Numbered from the stretch's first letter, positions 8,009-17,412 are shown. The stretch is DNA of 64,000 bases from Flavobacterium sp. W4I14 (GCA_030817875.1 JAUSZU010000001.1:5332001-5396000); one strand, 5' to 3'. Notes: generated by a model not told the origin, from the letters alone. Program-made: numbers and translations.

Positions 8009-10381
8009 ATGAATAAACTATTTACTTTAACCGGCCTGCTATTCTTTTCTTGTAGCTTGGCTATGGCCCAAAATACGCAGAATAACCCAGGGAGTAATCA
8101 TGGGAATAAGTTTGAGCAGCTGGGCACTATTTTACCAACCCCTAACGAACAACGTACAGCCAGCGGAGCACCTGGTGTTAAATACTGGCAGCAACGTGCC
8201 GATTATAACATCAAATGTGAACTGGATGAAAAAAATCTATTGTTAACCGGATCTGAAACGATTACTTACACCAATAATTCTCCTGATCCATTAACCTATA
8301 TCTGGTTGCAGCTTGATGAAAACGAGCATAGCACAGATAGAAATGCGAATTACCAGGATGCAACTAAAATGCCAGCTACTGGAACCACTAAAAACTTAGA
8401 TCAGTTAAGTGTAACAGGAAACAATGGTTTTGGCATAAATATTACCAAATTAACTGATGCAGCTGGTAAAAACTTACCATATACAGTTAACAAAACCATG
8501 ATGAGGGTAGATTTGCCTGTAGCGTTGAGAAGTGGACAAAAATTTATCTTCAATATCGATTGGAACTATAAAATTTCTGATCGGATGAGTGTTGGCGGCC
8601 GTGGAGGTTATGAGTTTTTTCCAAGCGATGGAAACTACCTGTTTACCATGACGCAGTGGTATCCACGTTTATGTGTATATAGCGATTTTCAGGGATGGCA
8701 AAACCATCAGTTTACCGGTAGAGGTGAGTTTGCCTTAACCTTTGGCGATTTTAAAGTTCAAATGACTGTTCCGGCTGATCACCTTGTGGGTTCAACAGGA
8801 GAGTGTATCAATTATAGCGCTGTTTTAAATTCAACTCAATTAAGTAGGTATAATGCGGCTAAAACTGCTGCTGCGCCTGTAGAAATACAAACCTTGGCTG
8901 AAGCTAAACTGGCAGAAACCAAAAAATCTACAGCTAAAAAAACATGGGTTTTTAATGCAAATAATGTCCGCGATTTTGCCTGGACATCTTCCCGTAAGTT
9001 TATCTGGGATGCCATGCCTCAAAAAATTCAGGCCAATAATAATACCGTAATGTGCATGAGTTTTTATGGAAAAGAAGCATACAACCTTTACAGCAAATTT
9101 TCTACCCGTGCGGTGGCACATACCATTAAAACCTATTCAGATTTCACCATCCCATATCCTTACCCTGTTGCACAAAGTATCGAAGCTGCAAATGGAATGG
9201 AATATCCAATGATCTGTTTTAACTATGGCCGTACAGATACGGATGGAACATACAGCGAAAGCACTAAAAATGGGATGTTAGGTGTAATTATTCACGAGGT
9301 TGGACACAACTTCTTCCCAATGATTGTAAATAGTGATGAACGCCAATGGACCTGGATGGATGAAGGACTAAATTCTTTTGTTGAATATTTAACCGAAGAG
9401 CTTTGGGACAACAAATTTCCAAGTAAAAAAGGACCGGCATATACCATTGTTGATTACATGAAACTACCAAAGGATGAACTGGAGCCAATTATGACCAACT
9501 CTGAAAACATTACCCGTTTCGGTCCGAATGCGTATTCGAAACCTGCTACCGGTTTAAATATCCTTCGCGAAACCATCATGGGAAGAGAACTTTTCGATTA
9601 CGCATTTAAAGAATATTCGAGAAGATGGGCTTTTAAACATCCTGAACCTGCAGATCTTTTCCGTACCATGGAAGATGCCAGCGGCGAAGATTTAGATTGG
9701 TTTTGGAGAGGTTGGTTTTATGGAACCGATCCCTGTGATATATCTTTAGATAGCGTGAAATTTGCAAAAGCCGATTTCCCTAAAGATTTACCAGGAGCCA
9801 AATCGAAAATGGTTAAAATTGATAAGCCTGCCGTTAATGCTTTTGAAGATATTTCGAAAATCAGAAACCGTGAGGATAAGGAAATTAATTTTTATGTAGA
9901 TAAAACTCCTGCAGCACAAGATTTCTACTATAAATACGATAGGGGAATGGTTACTGTTGATACCACTGTTGCTACTAAAACAGAAACCGCCGCAGCACTA
10001 GAAGCTGTTCCTTCAGCAGAGCAGGACCAATACGGCAACAAATTTCTTTACGAACTGAGCTTTAGCAATAAAGGTGGCTTGGTAATGCCTATAATTGTTG
10101 AGTTTACCTACAAAGATGGAACAAAGGAAATAGACCGTATTCCAGCTCAGATCTGGAGGCATAATGAATTGAAAACAGCTAAATTTTATGTTAAAAATAA
10201 AGAAGTAGCCTCTATTTTGGTGGATCCGTTACGCGAGACTGCAGATATCGACACCTCAAATAACACTTGGGGCGGTAAAGCAAAAGAAAGTAAGTTTAAG
10301 GTATATAAAACCAAAGTCGGTGGAGCAGTAAGAGGCCAATCGGTTGGTAAAAACCCAATGCAGGCCGCAGCGGGTAAATAG
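8009..10381 (+). CDS. M1 family metallopeptidase
   Basis: 790 residues with a signal peptide (MNKLFTLTGLLFFSCSLAMA). It is a gluzincin of the aminopeptidase N family. The zinc motif is HEVGH at 429-433, with the third ligand Glu452 in WMDEGLNSF, and the substrate-binding motif is GMEYP at 396-400 (a variant of GAMEN). An N-terminal beta domain precedes the catalytic domain, and a long C-terminal region after residue about 600 contains a DQYGNKFLYELSFSNKGGL segment and beta structure. It acts in the periplasm or outside the cell on peptides. It is second in a two-gene operon with HupE/UreJ and ends before a bidirectional terminator. Confidence 0.9.
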   Translation: MNKLFTLTGLLFFSCSLAMAQNTQNNPGSNHGNKFEQLGTILPTPNEQRTASGAPGVKYWQQRADYNIKCELDEKNLLLTGSETITYTNNSPDPLTYIWLQLDENEHSTDRNANYQDATKMPATGTTKNLDQLSVTGNNGFGINITKLTDAAGKNLPYTVNKTMMRVDLPVALRSGQKFIFNIDWNYKISDRMSVGGRGGYEFFPSDGNYLFTMTQWYPRLCVYSDFQGWQNHQFTGRGEFALTFGDFKVQMTVPADHLVGSTGECINYSAVLNSTQLSRYNAAKTAAAPVEIQTLAEAKLAETKKSTAKKTWVFNANNVRDFAWTSSRKFIWDAMPQKIQANNNTVMCMSFYGKEAYNLYSKFSTRAVAHTIKTYSDFTIPYPYPVAQSIEAANGMEYPMICFNYGRTDTDGTYSESTKNGMLGVIIHEVGHNFFPMIVNSDERQWTWMDEGLNSFVEYLTEELWDNKFPSKKGPAYTIVDYMKLPKDELEPIMTNSENITRFGPNAYSKPATGLNILRETIMGRELFDYAFKEYSRRWAFKHPEPADLFRTMEDASGEDLDWFWRGWFYGTDPCDISLDSVKFAKADFPKDLPGAKSKMVKIDKPAVNAFEDISKIRNREDKEINFYVDKTPAAQDFYYKYDRGMVTVDTTVATKTETAAALEAVPSAEQDQYGNKFLYELSFSNKGGLVMPIIVEFTYKDGTKEIDRIPAQIWRHNELKTAKFYVKNKEVASILVDPLRETADIDTSNNTWGGKAKESKFKVYKTKVGGAVRGQSVGKNPMQAAAGK

Positions 10382-10403
10382 CCGCATTATTATCCTGAGC
10401 GAT

Positions 10404-10493
10404 CGTCATTCCCGTAGTGATCCAAAGGAACTCTTTTGGAGGAGAAATCTTTAAGCTGGTGGCATTAAGATTCCCGCCTGCGCGAGAATGACG
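10404..10493. repeat. Dispersed palindromic repeat (CGTCATTCCCG... form)
   Basis: A short element bounded by CGTCATTCCCG at its left and CGAGAATGACG at its right, with an internal CCAAAGGAACTCTTTTGGAG mini-palindrome and a GGAGAAATCTTTAA core. The same building blocks occur at 16196-16322, 24211-24302 and 40217-40335. It lies between two convergent genes. Confidence 0.7.
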
Positions 10494-10508
10494 CCTGACA
10501 ATAAAAAA

Positions 10509-10536
10509 AACCTGTTGATTTCAGCAGGTTTTTTTA
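10509..10536. terminator. Bidirectional intrinsic terminator
   Basis: Stem AACCTG (10509-10514) and CAGGTT (10525-10530), extendable through a G-U pair, with T7 after it and A8 before it. It therefore has a U-tract in both directions and serves both the M1 peptidase gene (plus) and the convergent ATPase gene (minus), whose stop codon overlaps the T-tract. Confidence 0.8.
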
Positions 10537-11700
10537 TTGTATCTGAGGTAGGATGTTCGATAAGAAATGTTTGATATTGGTTACTGTAATGTCGTTTGAT
10601 GACAGGTAAGTTTCGCTATTTGGCGTAATAATATATCTGTATCTTGGTTCAAGATCCTTTATACAATTGATAAATCCTTTAGATATAGTGGGTGCATTTG
10701 ATAGCTTGATTTCAATACATGCAATTGGGGTAATCCCCTGTACAAGGATTAAATCACATTCTGCCCCAGTTTGTGTACGGTAAAAAAAAAGGTCTGTTTG
10801 CTTACCCTTTATTTGATAAATCTGTTCAACTACATAACCTTCCCAGGATGCGCCAACACCTGGATGGCCAAACAAATCACTGTAACTTGGGATGTTTAAT
10901 AAACGATGTAAAATGCCTGTATCTCGGATATATGTTTTTGGCGACTTAATTAAACGCTTTTTGGCATTAACAAACCATGGTTGTAATCGTCTGATCAAAA
11001 AACCTCCCTCTAAAAAATCTAAATACCGATTTACAGTAGGTGCACTTACTCCTAAAGATCTTGCAAAGGATTCCCCATTAAATAGATTTCCGTTTAAATG
11101 CGCAAGCATACTCCAGAAATTTCTTAGAAGCATCGGGGCCAAATCGACGCCAAACATCTTTGCTAAGTCTCTTTCTACATAACTTACGATAAAATCATCA
11201 ATCCATTCTTTGCTAAACAAGTCGTTTTCTGATAGTAAGGATTCTGGAAATCCGCCTCGAAACCAGTGTTGTTCAAAACCTATTGTGTCAGGTAGTTCGG
11301 TTAGTCCGATGGGACATAATTCATTATAAGAAATTCTACCTGCCAGCGTTTCAGAAACCCCTTTGACCAATTCAGGTGAAGCAGATCCTAATAAGATAAA
11401 TCTTCCTGGTGTTCTTTTAGCATCAATTAATGGCCGCAATAAAGAAAACAATGAAGGAAATAATTGTACCTCGTCAATAATTACAGTATGATCTTGAAGG
11501 CTTTCGAGAAAAGTATAGGCATCCTGTAGTTTAGCAACATCCCTAGGGTTTTCCATGTCAAGATATATATAGTCACTGCTTAAATCTTTTGCCAGCGTAG
11601 TTTTTCCGACCTGTCTCGGTCCAAGAATAGCAATTGCTGGAGATTTTTTAAGCCTATTTCTTAATTCGGATGCAAGATTTCTAATAATCAACATACACAA
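10534..11700 (-). CDS. ATP-binding protein, AAA_14/DUF4143 family
   Basis: 388 residues. The N-terminal AAA domain has Walker A GPRQVGKTT and Walker B TVIIDEVQLFPSLF, followed by the sensor-like FILLGSASPELVKG typical of AAA_14. The C-terminal half is DUF4143: a winged-helix-like segment LGVSAPTVNRYLDFLEGGFL, then a nuclease-like fold ending in FYRTQTGAECDLILV and IEIKLSNAPT. In PD-(D/E)xK nucleases such a D...ExK arrangement is catalytic. The family is widespread and transferable, and its role is unresolved. It stands alone, convergent with the M1 gene, with a perfect palindrome 13 bp upstream of its start. Confidence 0.88.
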   Translation of the reverse strand: MCMLIIRNLASELRNRLKKSPAIAILGPRQVGKTTLAKDLSSDYIYLDMENPRDVAKLQDAYTFLESLQDHTVIIDEVQLFPSLFSLLRPLIDAKRTPGRFILLGSASPELVKGVSETLAGRISYNELCPIGLTELPDTIGFEQHWFRGGFPESLLSENDLFSKEWIDDFIVSYVERDLAKMFGVDLAPMLLRNFWSMLAHLNGNLFNGESFARSLGVSAPTVNRYLDFLEGGFLIRRLQPWFVNAKKRLIKSPKTYIRDTGILHRLLNIPSYSDLFGHPGVGASWEGYVVEQIYQIKGKQTDLFFYRTQTGAECDLILVQGITPIACIEIKLSNAPTISKGFINCIKDLEPRYRYIITPNSETYLSSNDITVTNIKHFLSNILPQIQ

Positions 11701-11712
11701 ACATACACATTA

Positions 11713-11751
11713 ACCTAGTAAATCAAAAGTTTAACTTTTGATTTACTAGGT
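11713..11751. promoter_or_regulatory. Perfect 39-nt palindrome upstream of the ATPase gene
   Basis: ACCTAGTAAATCAAAAGTT at 11713-11731 and its exact reverse complement at 11733-11751 are separated by one T. It begins 13 bp upstream of the ATPase start codon, so it lies in that gene's promoter or 5' leader. It could be an operator for a dimeric regulator, a leader hairpin, or a tiny mobile palindrome. There is no U-tract, so it is not a standard terminator. Confidence 0.6.
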
Positions 11752-11928
11752 CGAATGCTTCTAATCAGTCTAAAAGGGTACTTTAATATTGAAGGTTATA
11801 GAAATTCTGAAGAGAATAAATTTCTTCTTAACCCCAACTTTTCTGACTTTCCCCTGTTTTACACTTTGCAGCCTAAATCGTATATTTCCTCCCAACCGTT
11901 TATGTTTTTATAAGCGGAGGAGAGAACA

Positions 11929-11956
11929 TTAAAATTGATTTAAAGATCAATTTTAA
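11929..11956. promoter_or_regulatory. Inverted repeat in the uvrB leader
   Basis: Arms TTAAAATTGAT (11929-11939) and ATCAATTTTAA (11946-11956) flank a 6-nt loop. The repeat ends 17 bp before the uvrB ATG. It is a candidate operator or leader hairpin. It is AT-rich and not followed by a T-tract. No LexA-type site could be recognised with confidence. Confidence 0.4.
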
Positions 11957-11973
11957 CTAAGTTTGATTTACCC

Positions 11974-14016
11974 ATGAAATTTAAAATCACCTCAGAATAT
12001 CAACCCACCGGAGATCAGCCGAATGCGATAAAACAATTGGTAGATGGCGTAAATGCCAATGAACATTATCAAACTTTACTAGGCGTTACGGGATCGGGGA
12101 AAACATTTACGGTAGCCAATGTGATCGAACAGACGCAAAAACCTACCCTGATTTTGAGTCACAATAAAACTTTGGCGGCGCAGCTTTACGGCGAGTTCAA
12201 AAATTTCTTCCCTGAAAACTCGGTGAATTATTTTGTTTCTTATTACGATTACTATCAGCCTGAAGCTTTTATCGCATCAAGCAATACTTATATCGAAAAA
12301 GATCTGAGCATAAACGAGGAGATTGAAAAACTTCGGTTACGCACTACCTCTTCGTTAATGAGCGGTAGGCGCGATATTATCGTGGTATCATCCATCTCCT
12401 GTATTTATGGTATGGGTAATCCAGAAGATTTTTCAAGGATGGTTTTCCGTTTTGGCGTGGGCTTACGGATTTCGAGGAATGCATTTTTGCATAGCTTGGT
12501 TGAAATTTTATATTCGAGAACTACAACAGATTTTAAACGCGGAACCTTTAGGGTTAAAGGCGATACTGTCGATATTTATCCGGCCTATCTTGATCATGCT
12601 TACCGCATTTCTTTTTTCGGTGATGATATTGAAGAACTTTCTGCTATTGATCCGGTTTCCGGAAAAACCATAGAGAAATTAGAGGATATGGCCATTTATC
12701 CAGCCAATCTTTTCGTTACCCCGAAAGATAGATTCAATTCGTCGATCTGGGGAATACAGGAAGAGCTGGAAATCCGTAAGAACCAGTTAATTGCAGATCG
12801 ACATTTGTTGGAAGCAAAACGTCTGGAAGAACGCACCAATTTCGATATCGAAATGATGAAAGAATTGGGGTATTGTTCCGGTATCGAAAACTACTCCCGT
12901 TTCTTCGATGGAAGGCAGCCCGGCATGCGTCCTTTCTGTCTGTTGGATTATTTTCCTGAAGATTATTTAATGGTAATTGACGAAAGCCATGTTACCGTTC
13001 CACAGATCAGGGCCATGTATGGTGGAGACAGATCGAGGAAATTATCTTTGGTTGAATATGGTTTCCGTTTGCCGGCCGCACTGGATAACCGACCTTTAAA
13101 CTTTAACGAATTCGAAGCGCTTGCCCCGCAAACTATTTATGTAAGTGCAACTCCGGCTGAATATGAATTGGAAAAATCAGAAGGTGTGGTAGTAGAACAG
13201 GTAATTAGACCTACAGGTTTGTTAGATCCTGTTATTGAGATTAGACCTGCCATTAACCAGGTAGATGATCTTTTAGATGAAATTGACCTTACTATAAAGG
13301 ATGGCGGGCGTATTTTGGTTACTACGCTGACCAAGCGTATGGCCGAAGAGCTCACCAAGTACCTTGATCGTTTAAATATCAAGACCAGGTACATCCATTC
13401 TGAAATTAAAACCCTCGAACGTGTAGAGATTCTTCGTGGTTTACGTTTAGGAGAATTCGATGTATTGGTTGGAATTAACCTTTTGCGCGAAGGTTTGGAT
13501 TTGCCAGAGGTTACTTTGGTTGCCATTTTAGATGCGGATAAAGAAGGTTTCTTACGGTCTGAAAAATCGCTGATCCAAACCATCGGCCGTGCGGCCCGTA
13601 ATGATAAGGGCCGTGTAATTATGTATGCTGATAGCATTACCGATAGTATGGAGAAAACCATATCAGAAACGAACAGACGTAGGGATATACAGATTGCCTA
13701 TAACCTTGAACATGGCATTACGCCTAAAACTGTTGGTAAATCAAGGGAAGCGATTTTAGAGCAAACATCTGTCCTTGATTTCTCTCAGAAAGCAAGCGAT
13801 AACAAAGCCAGGGCTTATGTAGAAAATGCAGAAATCAGCATTGCCGCCGATCCTATTGTGCAATATATGGGTAAAGCAGAACTGCAAAGGGCAATTGATA
13901 CTACGCGTAAGGATATGCAGAAAGCAGCAAAAGATATGGACTTTTTGCAGGCTGCAAAACTGCGGGATGAAATGTTTGCCCTAGAGAAAATGTTTAACGA
14001 AAAATTCGGCAAGTAA
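11974..14016 (+). CDS. uvrB: Excinuclease ABC subunit B
   Basis: 680 residues, full length for UvrB. The damage-verification helicase of nucleotide excision repair is loaded by UvrA and recruits UvrC. Walker A is GVTGSGKT at 37-44, and the damage-probing beta-hairpin is in YYDYYQPEAFI. Helicase motifs VIDESHVTVPQ, YVSATP, LVGINLLREGLDLPEV and QTIGRAARN are all intact, and the C-terminal UVR motif that binds UvrC is present (MDFLQAAKLRDEMFALEKMF). No operon partner: DUF3472 follows 77 bp downstream of its stop. Confidence 0.97.
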   Translation: MKFKITSEYQPTGDQPNAIKQLVDGVNANEHYQTLLGVTGSGKTFTVANVIEQTQKPTLILSHNKTLAAQLYGEFKNFFPENSVNYFVSYYDYYQPEAFIASSNTYIEKDLSINEEIEKLRLRTTSSLMSGRRDIIVVSSISCIYGMGNPEDFSRMVFRFGVGLRISRNAFLHSLVEILYSRTTTDFKRGTFRVKGDTVDIYPAYLDHAYRISFFGDDIEELSAIDPVSGKTIEKLEDMAIYPANLFVTPKDRFNSSIWGIQEELEIRKNQLIADRHLLEAKRLEERTNFDIEMMKELGYCSGIENYSRFFDGRQPGMRPFCLLDYFPEDYLMVIDESHVTVPQIRAMYGGDRSRKLSLVEYGFRLPAALDNRPLNFNEFEALAPQTIYVSATPAEYELEKSEGVVVEQVIRPTGLLDPVIEIRPAINQVDDLLDEIDLTIKDGGRILVTTLTKRMAEELTKYLDRLNIKTRYIHSEIKTLERVEILRGLRLGEFDVLVGINLLREGLDLPEVTLVAILDADKEGFLRSEKSLIQTIGRAARNDKGRVIMYADSITDSMEKTISETNRRRDIQIAYNLEHGITPKTVGKSREAILEQTSVLDFSQKASDNKARAYVENAEISIAADPIVQYMGKAELQRAIDTTRKDMQKAAKDMDFLQAAKLRDEMFALEKMFNEKFGK

Positions 14017-14093
14017 CGATTTGGTTTTATAGCATGATTTTTAGATAATTTGAGTTAGAATTGCAGTTCAATAAGTTATCTAAAAATCATCGA

Positions 14094-15386
14094 ATGAAAT
14101 CCCTAAAACTAGTCACGCTGATCGTACTCGGCGTAATGGGGCTAAAAAGTCATGCCCAAAATGCTACAGCAATCTCCCTCCCACTTGGAGGGAATGCCTA
14201 CAGTTCTTTACATCAGGATTCAGAAAGAACATTAACCAACAGGGGAATCGTAAACTGGTCTAACCCAAAAGAATATTTTACAGCTTATTTTCGGGTTTCT
14301 AAACCTGGTACCATAACGGTATCGTTGAGCGATAAACCTATGGTAGATGGGCAATCTGTTCTGGAATTCGCCATCAATAATCAATCTAAAAAAGTAAGTT
14401 TCAATGAAACCAAGCCATTTGACGGCAAGATTGGTGAGTGGATTATTAAAGATACTGGCTACGTTGCCCTAACCATTAAAGGAATGAGCAAAAGTGGAGC
14501 GAAATTTCCTTCAATACAAACCTTATTCATTAGTGGAACAGCCACTGAAGACAAAACCGCTTATGTTAAAAACAATGAAGGCAACTTTTTTCATTGGGGC
14601 AGACGTGGGCCATCGGTTCACCTCAACTATCAGCAACCTGAAAATGTAAATGCCGAGTGGTATTATAACGAAGTAACTGTGCCAAAGGGCGAAGATATTT
14701 TAGGCTCTTATTTTATGGCGAACGGATTTGGTGAAGGCTATTTCGGTATGCAGGTAAATAGTCCAACCGAACGGCATATCTTATTTTCGGTATGGAGCCC
14801 ATTCAATACCGACGATCCTAAAAGTATCCCGGAATCGCACAAAATAAAAATGCTAAAGAAAGGCGAAAACGTGCATACGGGAGAATTTGGTAATGAAGGT
14901 GCTGGAGGTCAGAGCTACCTAAATTACATGTGGAAAGCAGGAAATACCTATAAATTTTTGTTGCATGGTGTGCCTGGGAAAGATAGCCTAACCACATATA
15001 CTGCCTATTTCTTTGCCCCAGAAACCAATAAATGGCAACTGATAGCCAGTTTTACCAGGCCGCAGACTAAAACCTATTTAAAACGCTTCCATTCCTTTTT
15101 AGAAAACTTTTCACCTGCACAGGGAGACCTGTCGCGAAAAGTTTTGTTTGATAACCAATGGATCTGCGATGATAAAGGAACATGGACTGAATTAAAATCT
15201 GCACGCTTTACGACCGACAATACCGGAGCAAAAGGATATCGGATGGATTATCAGGGAGGAGTAGATAAGGGTGCCTTTTATTTAAAGAACGGCGGCTTTT
15301 TTAACGATTACACTACACCAAGAAAAATCTTTACCAGAAGCGCTACAGGTAAGAAACCTGAAATAGATTTCAGTAAATTGCCGTAA
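14094..15386 (+). CDS. DUF3472 domain-containing secreted protein
   Basis: About 430 residues from the ATG at 14094. An upstream in-frame ATG at 14061 would put 11 extra residues before the signal peptide MKSLKLVTLIVLGVMGLKSHA. After the signal sequence comes a DUF5077-like beta-sandwich (residues about 25-140, SLPLGGNAYSSLHQ ... TLFISGTA). DUF3472 follows (RRGPSVHLNYQ, EWYYNEVTVPKGEDILGSYF, FGEGYFGMQVNS). Proteins of this architecture are usually encoded near glycan-degradation genes, and a carbohydrate role is inferred only from that. Confidence 0.82.
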   Translation: MKSLKLVTLIVLGVMGLKSHAQNATAISLPLGGNAYSSLHQDSERTLTNRGIVNWSNPKEYFTAYFRVSKPGTITVSLSDKPMVDGQSVLEFAINNQSKKVSFNETKPFDGKIGEWIIKDTGYVALTIKGMSKSGAKFPSIQTLFISGTATEDKTAYVKNNEGNFFHWGRRGPSVHLNYQQPENVNAEWYYNEVTVPKGEDILGSYFMANGFGEGYFGMQVNSPTERHILFSVWSPFNTDDPKSIPESHKIKMLKKGENVHTGEFGNEGAGGQSYLNYMWKAGNTYKFLLHGVPGKDSLTTYTAYFFAPETNKWQLIASFTRPQTKTYLKRFHSFLENFSPAQGDLSRKVLFDNQWICDDKGTWTELKSARFTTDNTGAKGYRMDYQGGVDKGAFYLKNGGFFNDYTTPRKIFTRSATGKKPEIDFSKLP

Positions 15387-15442
15387 CACTCAAAATAATT
15401 ATGGAATTTTGAGGCTTTAATCATTATCATATTATAGCAAAA

Positions 15443-15640
15443 ATGGACGGGCAAAACAGAAAGGACATTTATCCAGGATTAGAAGTCGGAATTATTTTGA
15501 AGAAAGATCAGCGGTCAGGAAATATTACTTATGGCATAGTGAAAGATCTGCTTACTTCATCGGCATTTCATTCCAGAGGGATAAAAGTGAGGCTCGAGGA
15601 TGGCCAGGTGGGCCGCGTAACTGAAATCATTGAAGATTAA
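15443..15640 (+). CDS. ywbE: YwbE family protein
   Basis: 65 residues that match the small YwbE/DUF2196 family along their whole length. The hallmark segments are R-x-x-I-x-P-G-x-x-V-x-I-x-L-K-K-D-Q, then SGxxTxGxVKDxLT, and HxRGIKVRLxDGxVGRV. The fold is predicted to be a small beta barrel. The function is unknown; the strong conservation suggests a nucleic-acid or ribosome-related role, which is speculation. Confidence 0.9.
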   Translation: MDGQNRKDIYPGLEVGIILKKDQRSGNITYGIVKDLLTSSAFHSRGIKVRLEDGQVGRVTEIIED

Positions 15641-15767
15641 TGCTGATATTAAAACCTTTATGGGCTTATTTACGTATTATATTTGTAATCAAAATGCAAT
15701 TAAAGGCTCAATAAGTAACAAAATAAATTTTATGACGTCTATATTTGTAACAACAGTAATTTAAAAA

Positions 15768-16016
15768 ATGGCATTAGTAAAATTCATTTTCATCTCAATA
15801 TTGGTACTTTGGCTGATCAGAATGTTGATTAGGTTAATTCTGCCAATGCTGTTTAATAACCTGGCCAGCAAAATGCAAAGTCAGGCTACAGGACAGCAAC
15901 AACAAAGACGATCAAAACCTGAAGGTTCTATTTCTATAGATTATATGCCTCCAAAGCCCGATCAAAGTAAAACAGATAAACTCGGCGACTTCGTAGACTA
16001 CGAAGAAGTAAAATAA
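15768..16016 (+). CDS. DUF4834 family small membrane protein
   Basis: 82 residues: one N-terminal transmembrane segment (FIFISILVLWLIRMLIRLIL), a Gln/Arg-rich linker, and a conserved acidic tail ending GDFVDYEEVK. The tail motif identifies DUF4834, a Bacteroidota-specific family without known function. Its 127-bp upstream gap contains two TAnnTTTG-like boxes (near 15677 and 15742), the latter suitably placed to start a short leader. A terminator follows directly. Confidence 0.8.
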   Translation: MALVKFIFISILVLWLIRMLIRLILPMLFNNLASKMQSQATGQQQQRRSKPEGSISIDYMPPKPDQSKTDKLGDFVDYEEVK

Positions 16017-16020
16017 AACT

Positions 16021-16048
16021 AAACCCTGAACTTGTTTCAGGGTTTTTT
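16021..16048 (+). terminator. Intrinsic terminator after the DUF4834 gene
   Basis: A 10-bp perfect stem, AAACCCTGAA (16021-16030) and TTCAGGGTTT (16036-16045), with a 5-nt loop, ends in a run of six T. It starts 5 bp after the stop codon. Confidence 0.88.
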
Positions 16049-16195
16049 GTTTAAAAAGGCTGTATCATATTGTAATTCAATCGAATTTGTCACGTTGTCC
16101 AAAGGACTCCTACGGAGAGCCTGTCGAAATGCCTTGTAAGACATTTAAAACGGGTCCTTCGGCAAGCTACCATTAACAGACTCCAGTAGAATGGT

Positions 16196-16322
16196 CGTCA
16201 TCTCGACTGTAGCGCAGTCCCGAACTTTCGGGAGAGAGATCTTTGTACCAAGTTATTGAAATTAAATCTCAAAGATCTCTCCTCCAAAGGAGTTCCTTTG
16301 GAACACTGCGGTCGGGATGACG
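16196..16322. repeat. Dispersed palindromic repeat, CGTCATCTCGAC family
   Basis: A 127-bp element whose arms are inverted copies: CGTCATCTCGACTG at the left and CGGTCGGGATGACG at the right. Inside are GAGAGATCTTTG and its inverted partner CAAAGATCTCTC, plus the nested CCAAAGGAGTTCCTTTGG palindrome. It can fold as one long hairpin. The rest of the 483-bp gap (16049-16499) holds partial repeat pieces, such as GGTCCTTCGGCAAGC at about 16155 and CCTCTCAGGATGACAAT at about 16373, and no gene I can support. Confidence 0.85.
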
Positions 16323-16499
16323 ATTTATCTTACCTGTCACTTAACTCCTTTGTTTTTTTGCTAGAAAACTGGCCTCTCAGGATGACAATTCTATATTTAG
16401 GATACAGACTCTTTTTTGTTTGAATTCAAAAAACAATAATTTAAAATATATAAGTTACTTTTAAACCTCAACCCGAAAACCAAAACTATACAGGCAATT

Positions 16500-16949
16500 A
16501 TGAAATATTTTATTGTTATTATCTCCTTGTGGATGGTAAGTGCGAAATGCTTTAGCCAGACAAAACAGGATAGTTTAGAAATCAAACGTGCAGTCCTTGA
16601 TTATATAGAATCGCAACATACTCCAAACCCTAAACAAATGGAGCAGGCTTTGCACCCAAGGCTGGTTAAACGCACATTTTGGACGGATAAGGAAACAAAC
16701 AAAGATTATGTTCGTGAAACCTCTGCAGAATCAATGGTTATCTTAGCTGAAAGTTATAACCGCAAAAAAGATAAATTCCCTGCTGTTCCTAAAAAGGAAA
16801 TTAAAATGCTTGATATTTCAGATAAAACGGCCTCAGTTAAACTAATTGCAGATGAATGGATCGATTATATGCACCTAGTTAAATTAAATGGCGCCTGGAA
16901 GATTATTAATGTGCTTTGGCAATTTAATGATAGTGCAAGGCACAAATAG
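16500..16949 (+). CDS. NTF2-like (putative lumazine-binding) secreted protein
   Basis: 149 residues with a signal peptide (MKYFIVIISLWMVSAKCFSQ). The mature part is a single NTF2-like alpha+beta domain: an opening helix KRAVLDYIESQHTPNP, then MEQALHPRLVKRTF and, near the end, the family-typical W-K-I-I-N-V-L-W-Q strand. Members of the lumazine_bd_2 group bind small molecules or have no activity. It converges with the SRPBCC operon, only 6 bp apart, and there is no visible terminator between them. Confidence 0.8.
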   Translation: MKYFIVIISLWMVSAKCFSQTKQDSLEIKRAVLDYIESQHTPNPKQMEQALHPRLVKRTFWTDKETNKDYVRETSAESMVILAESYNRKKDKFPAVPKKEIKMLDISDKTASVKLIADEWIDYMHLVKLNGAWKIINVLWQFNDSARHK

Positions 16950-16955
16950 CACATA

Positions 16956-17405
16956 CTACCATTCCGCTTGAGATTTGATCACCCTATTTCTTTTCTCAAT
17001 TAGTTTCAGCATATAATTTTTAAGGAATATCTTTTCTACAAGCCGGCCTAACAAGCCAAATGGTGCCTGAAATTCAAAAATATCAGTCATTTCTGTCTGA
17101 GAACCAATTATTTTAAACTGGTGTTGGTGATGGAGTTTTTTAAAGGGGCCTTTAACCATCTCATCGACAAAGAATGTTGGGTATTCCATTGTACTAATCT
17201 TATTTGTCATTTCGAACGGAATGCCAAAATGCCTGGCTCGCCAGGTAACCGATTCATGTAAACTAATCAATCCATCTTTCTTCCCAGCGATGGCTTGCTC
17301 ACCAGAACTTTGCATCGACTGTACATGAAGGTCGATACTTCTGGCCAGATCGAAACAGCGTTCAATCGGCGCATTAATCAATGTCTTTAAAATAATTGTT
17401 GCCAT
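16956..17405 (-). CDS. SRPBCC family protein
   Basis: About 149 residues from the ATG at 17405; an in-frame ATG at 17420 would overlap the upstream gene. It has the START/polyketide-cyclase pattern: an opening strand TIILKTLINAPIERCFDLAR, then RHFGIPFEMTNKIS, and the C-terminal helix. Such helix-grip domains bind hydrophobic ligands. The segment FEFQAPFGLLGRLVEKIFLK is typical of the cyclase/dehydrase-like group. It is the last gene of a three-gene operon with the TIGR01777 and DCC genes, a combination I recall near photolyase genes in other bacteria; that link is not visible here. Confidence 0.82.
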   Translation of the reverse strand: MATIILKTLINAPIERCFDLARSIDLHVQSMQSSGEQAIAGKKDGLISLHESVTWRARHFGIPFEMTNKISTMEYPTFFVDEMVKGPFKKLHHQHQFKIIGSQTEMTDIFEFQAPFGLLGRLVEKIFLKNYMLKLIEKRNRVIKSQAEW

Positions 17406-17412
17406 TTTTAAT

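Noticed and set aside
12407..13661. Frames inside uvrB on both strands
   Set aside because: They are shadows of the complete uvrB reading frame, Ser/Arg- or Trp-rich and without motifs.
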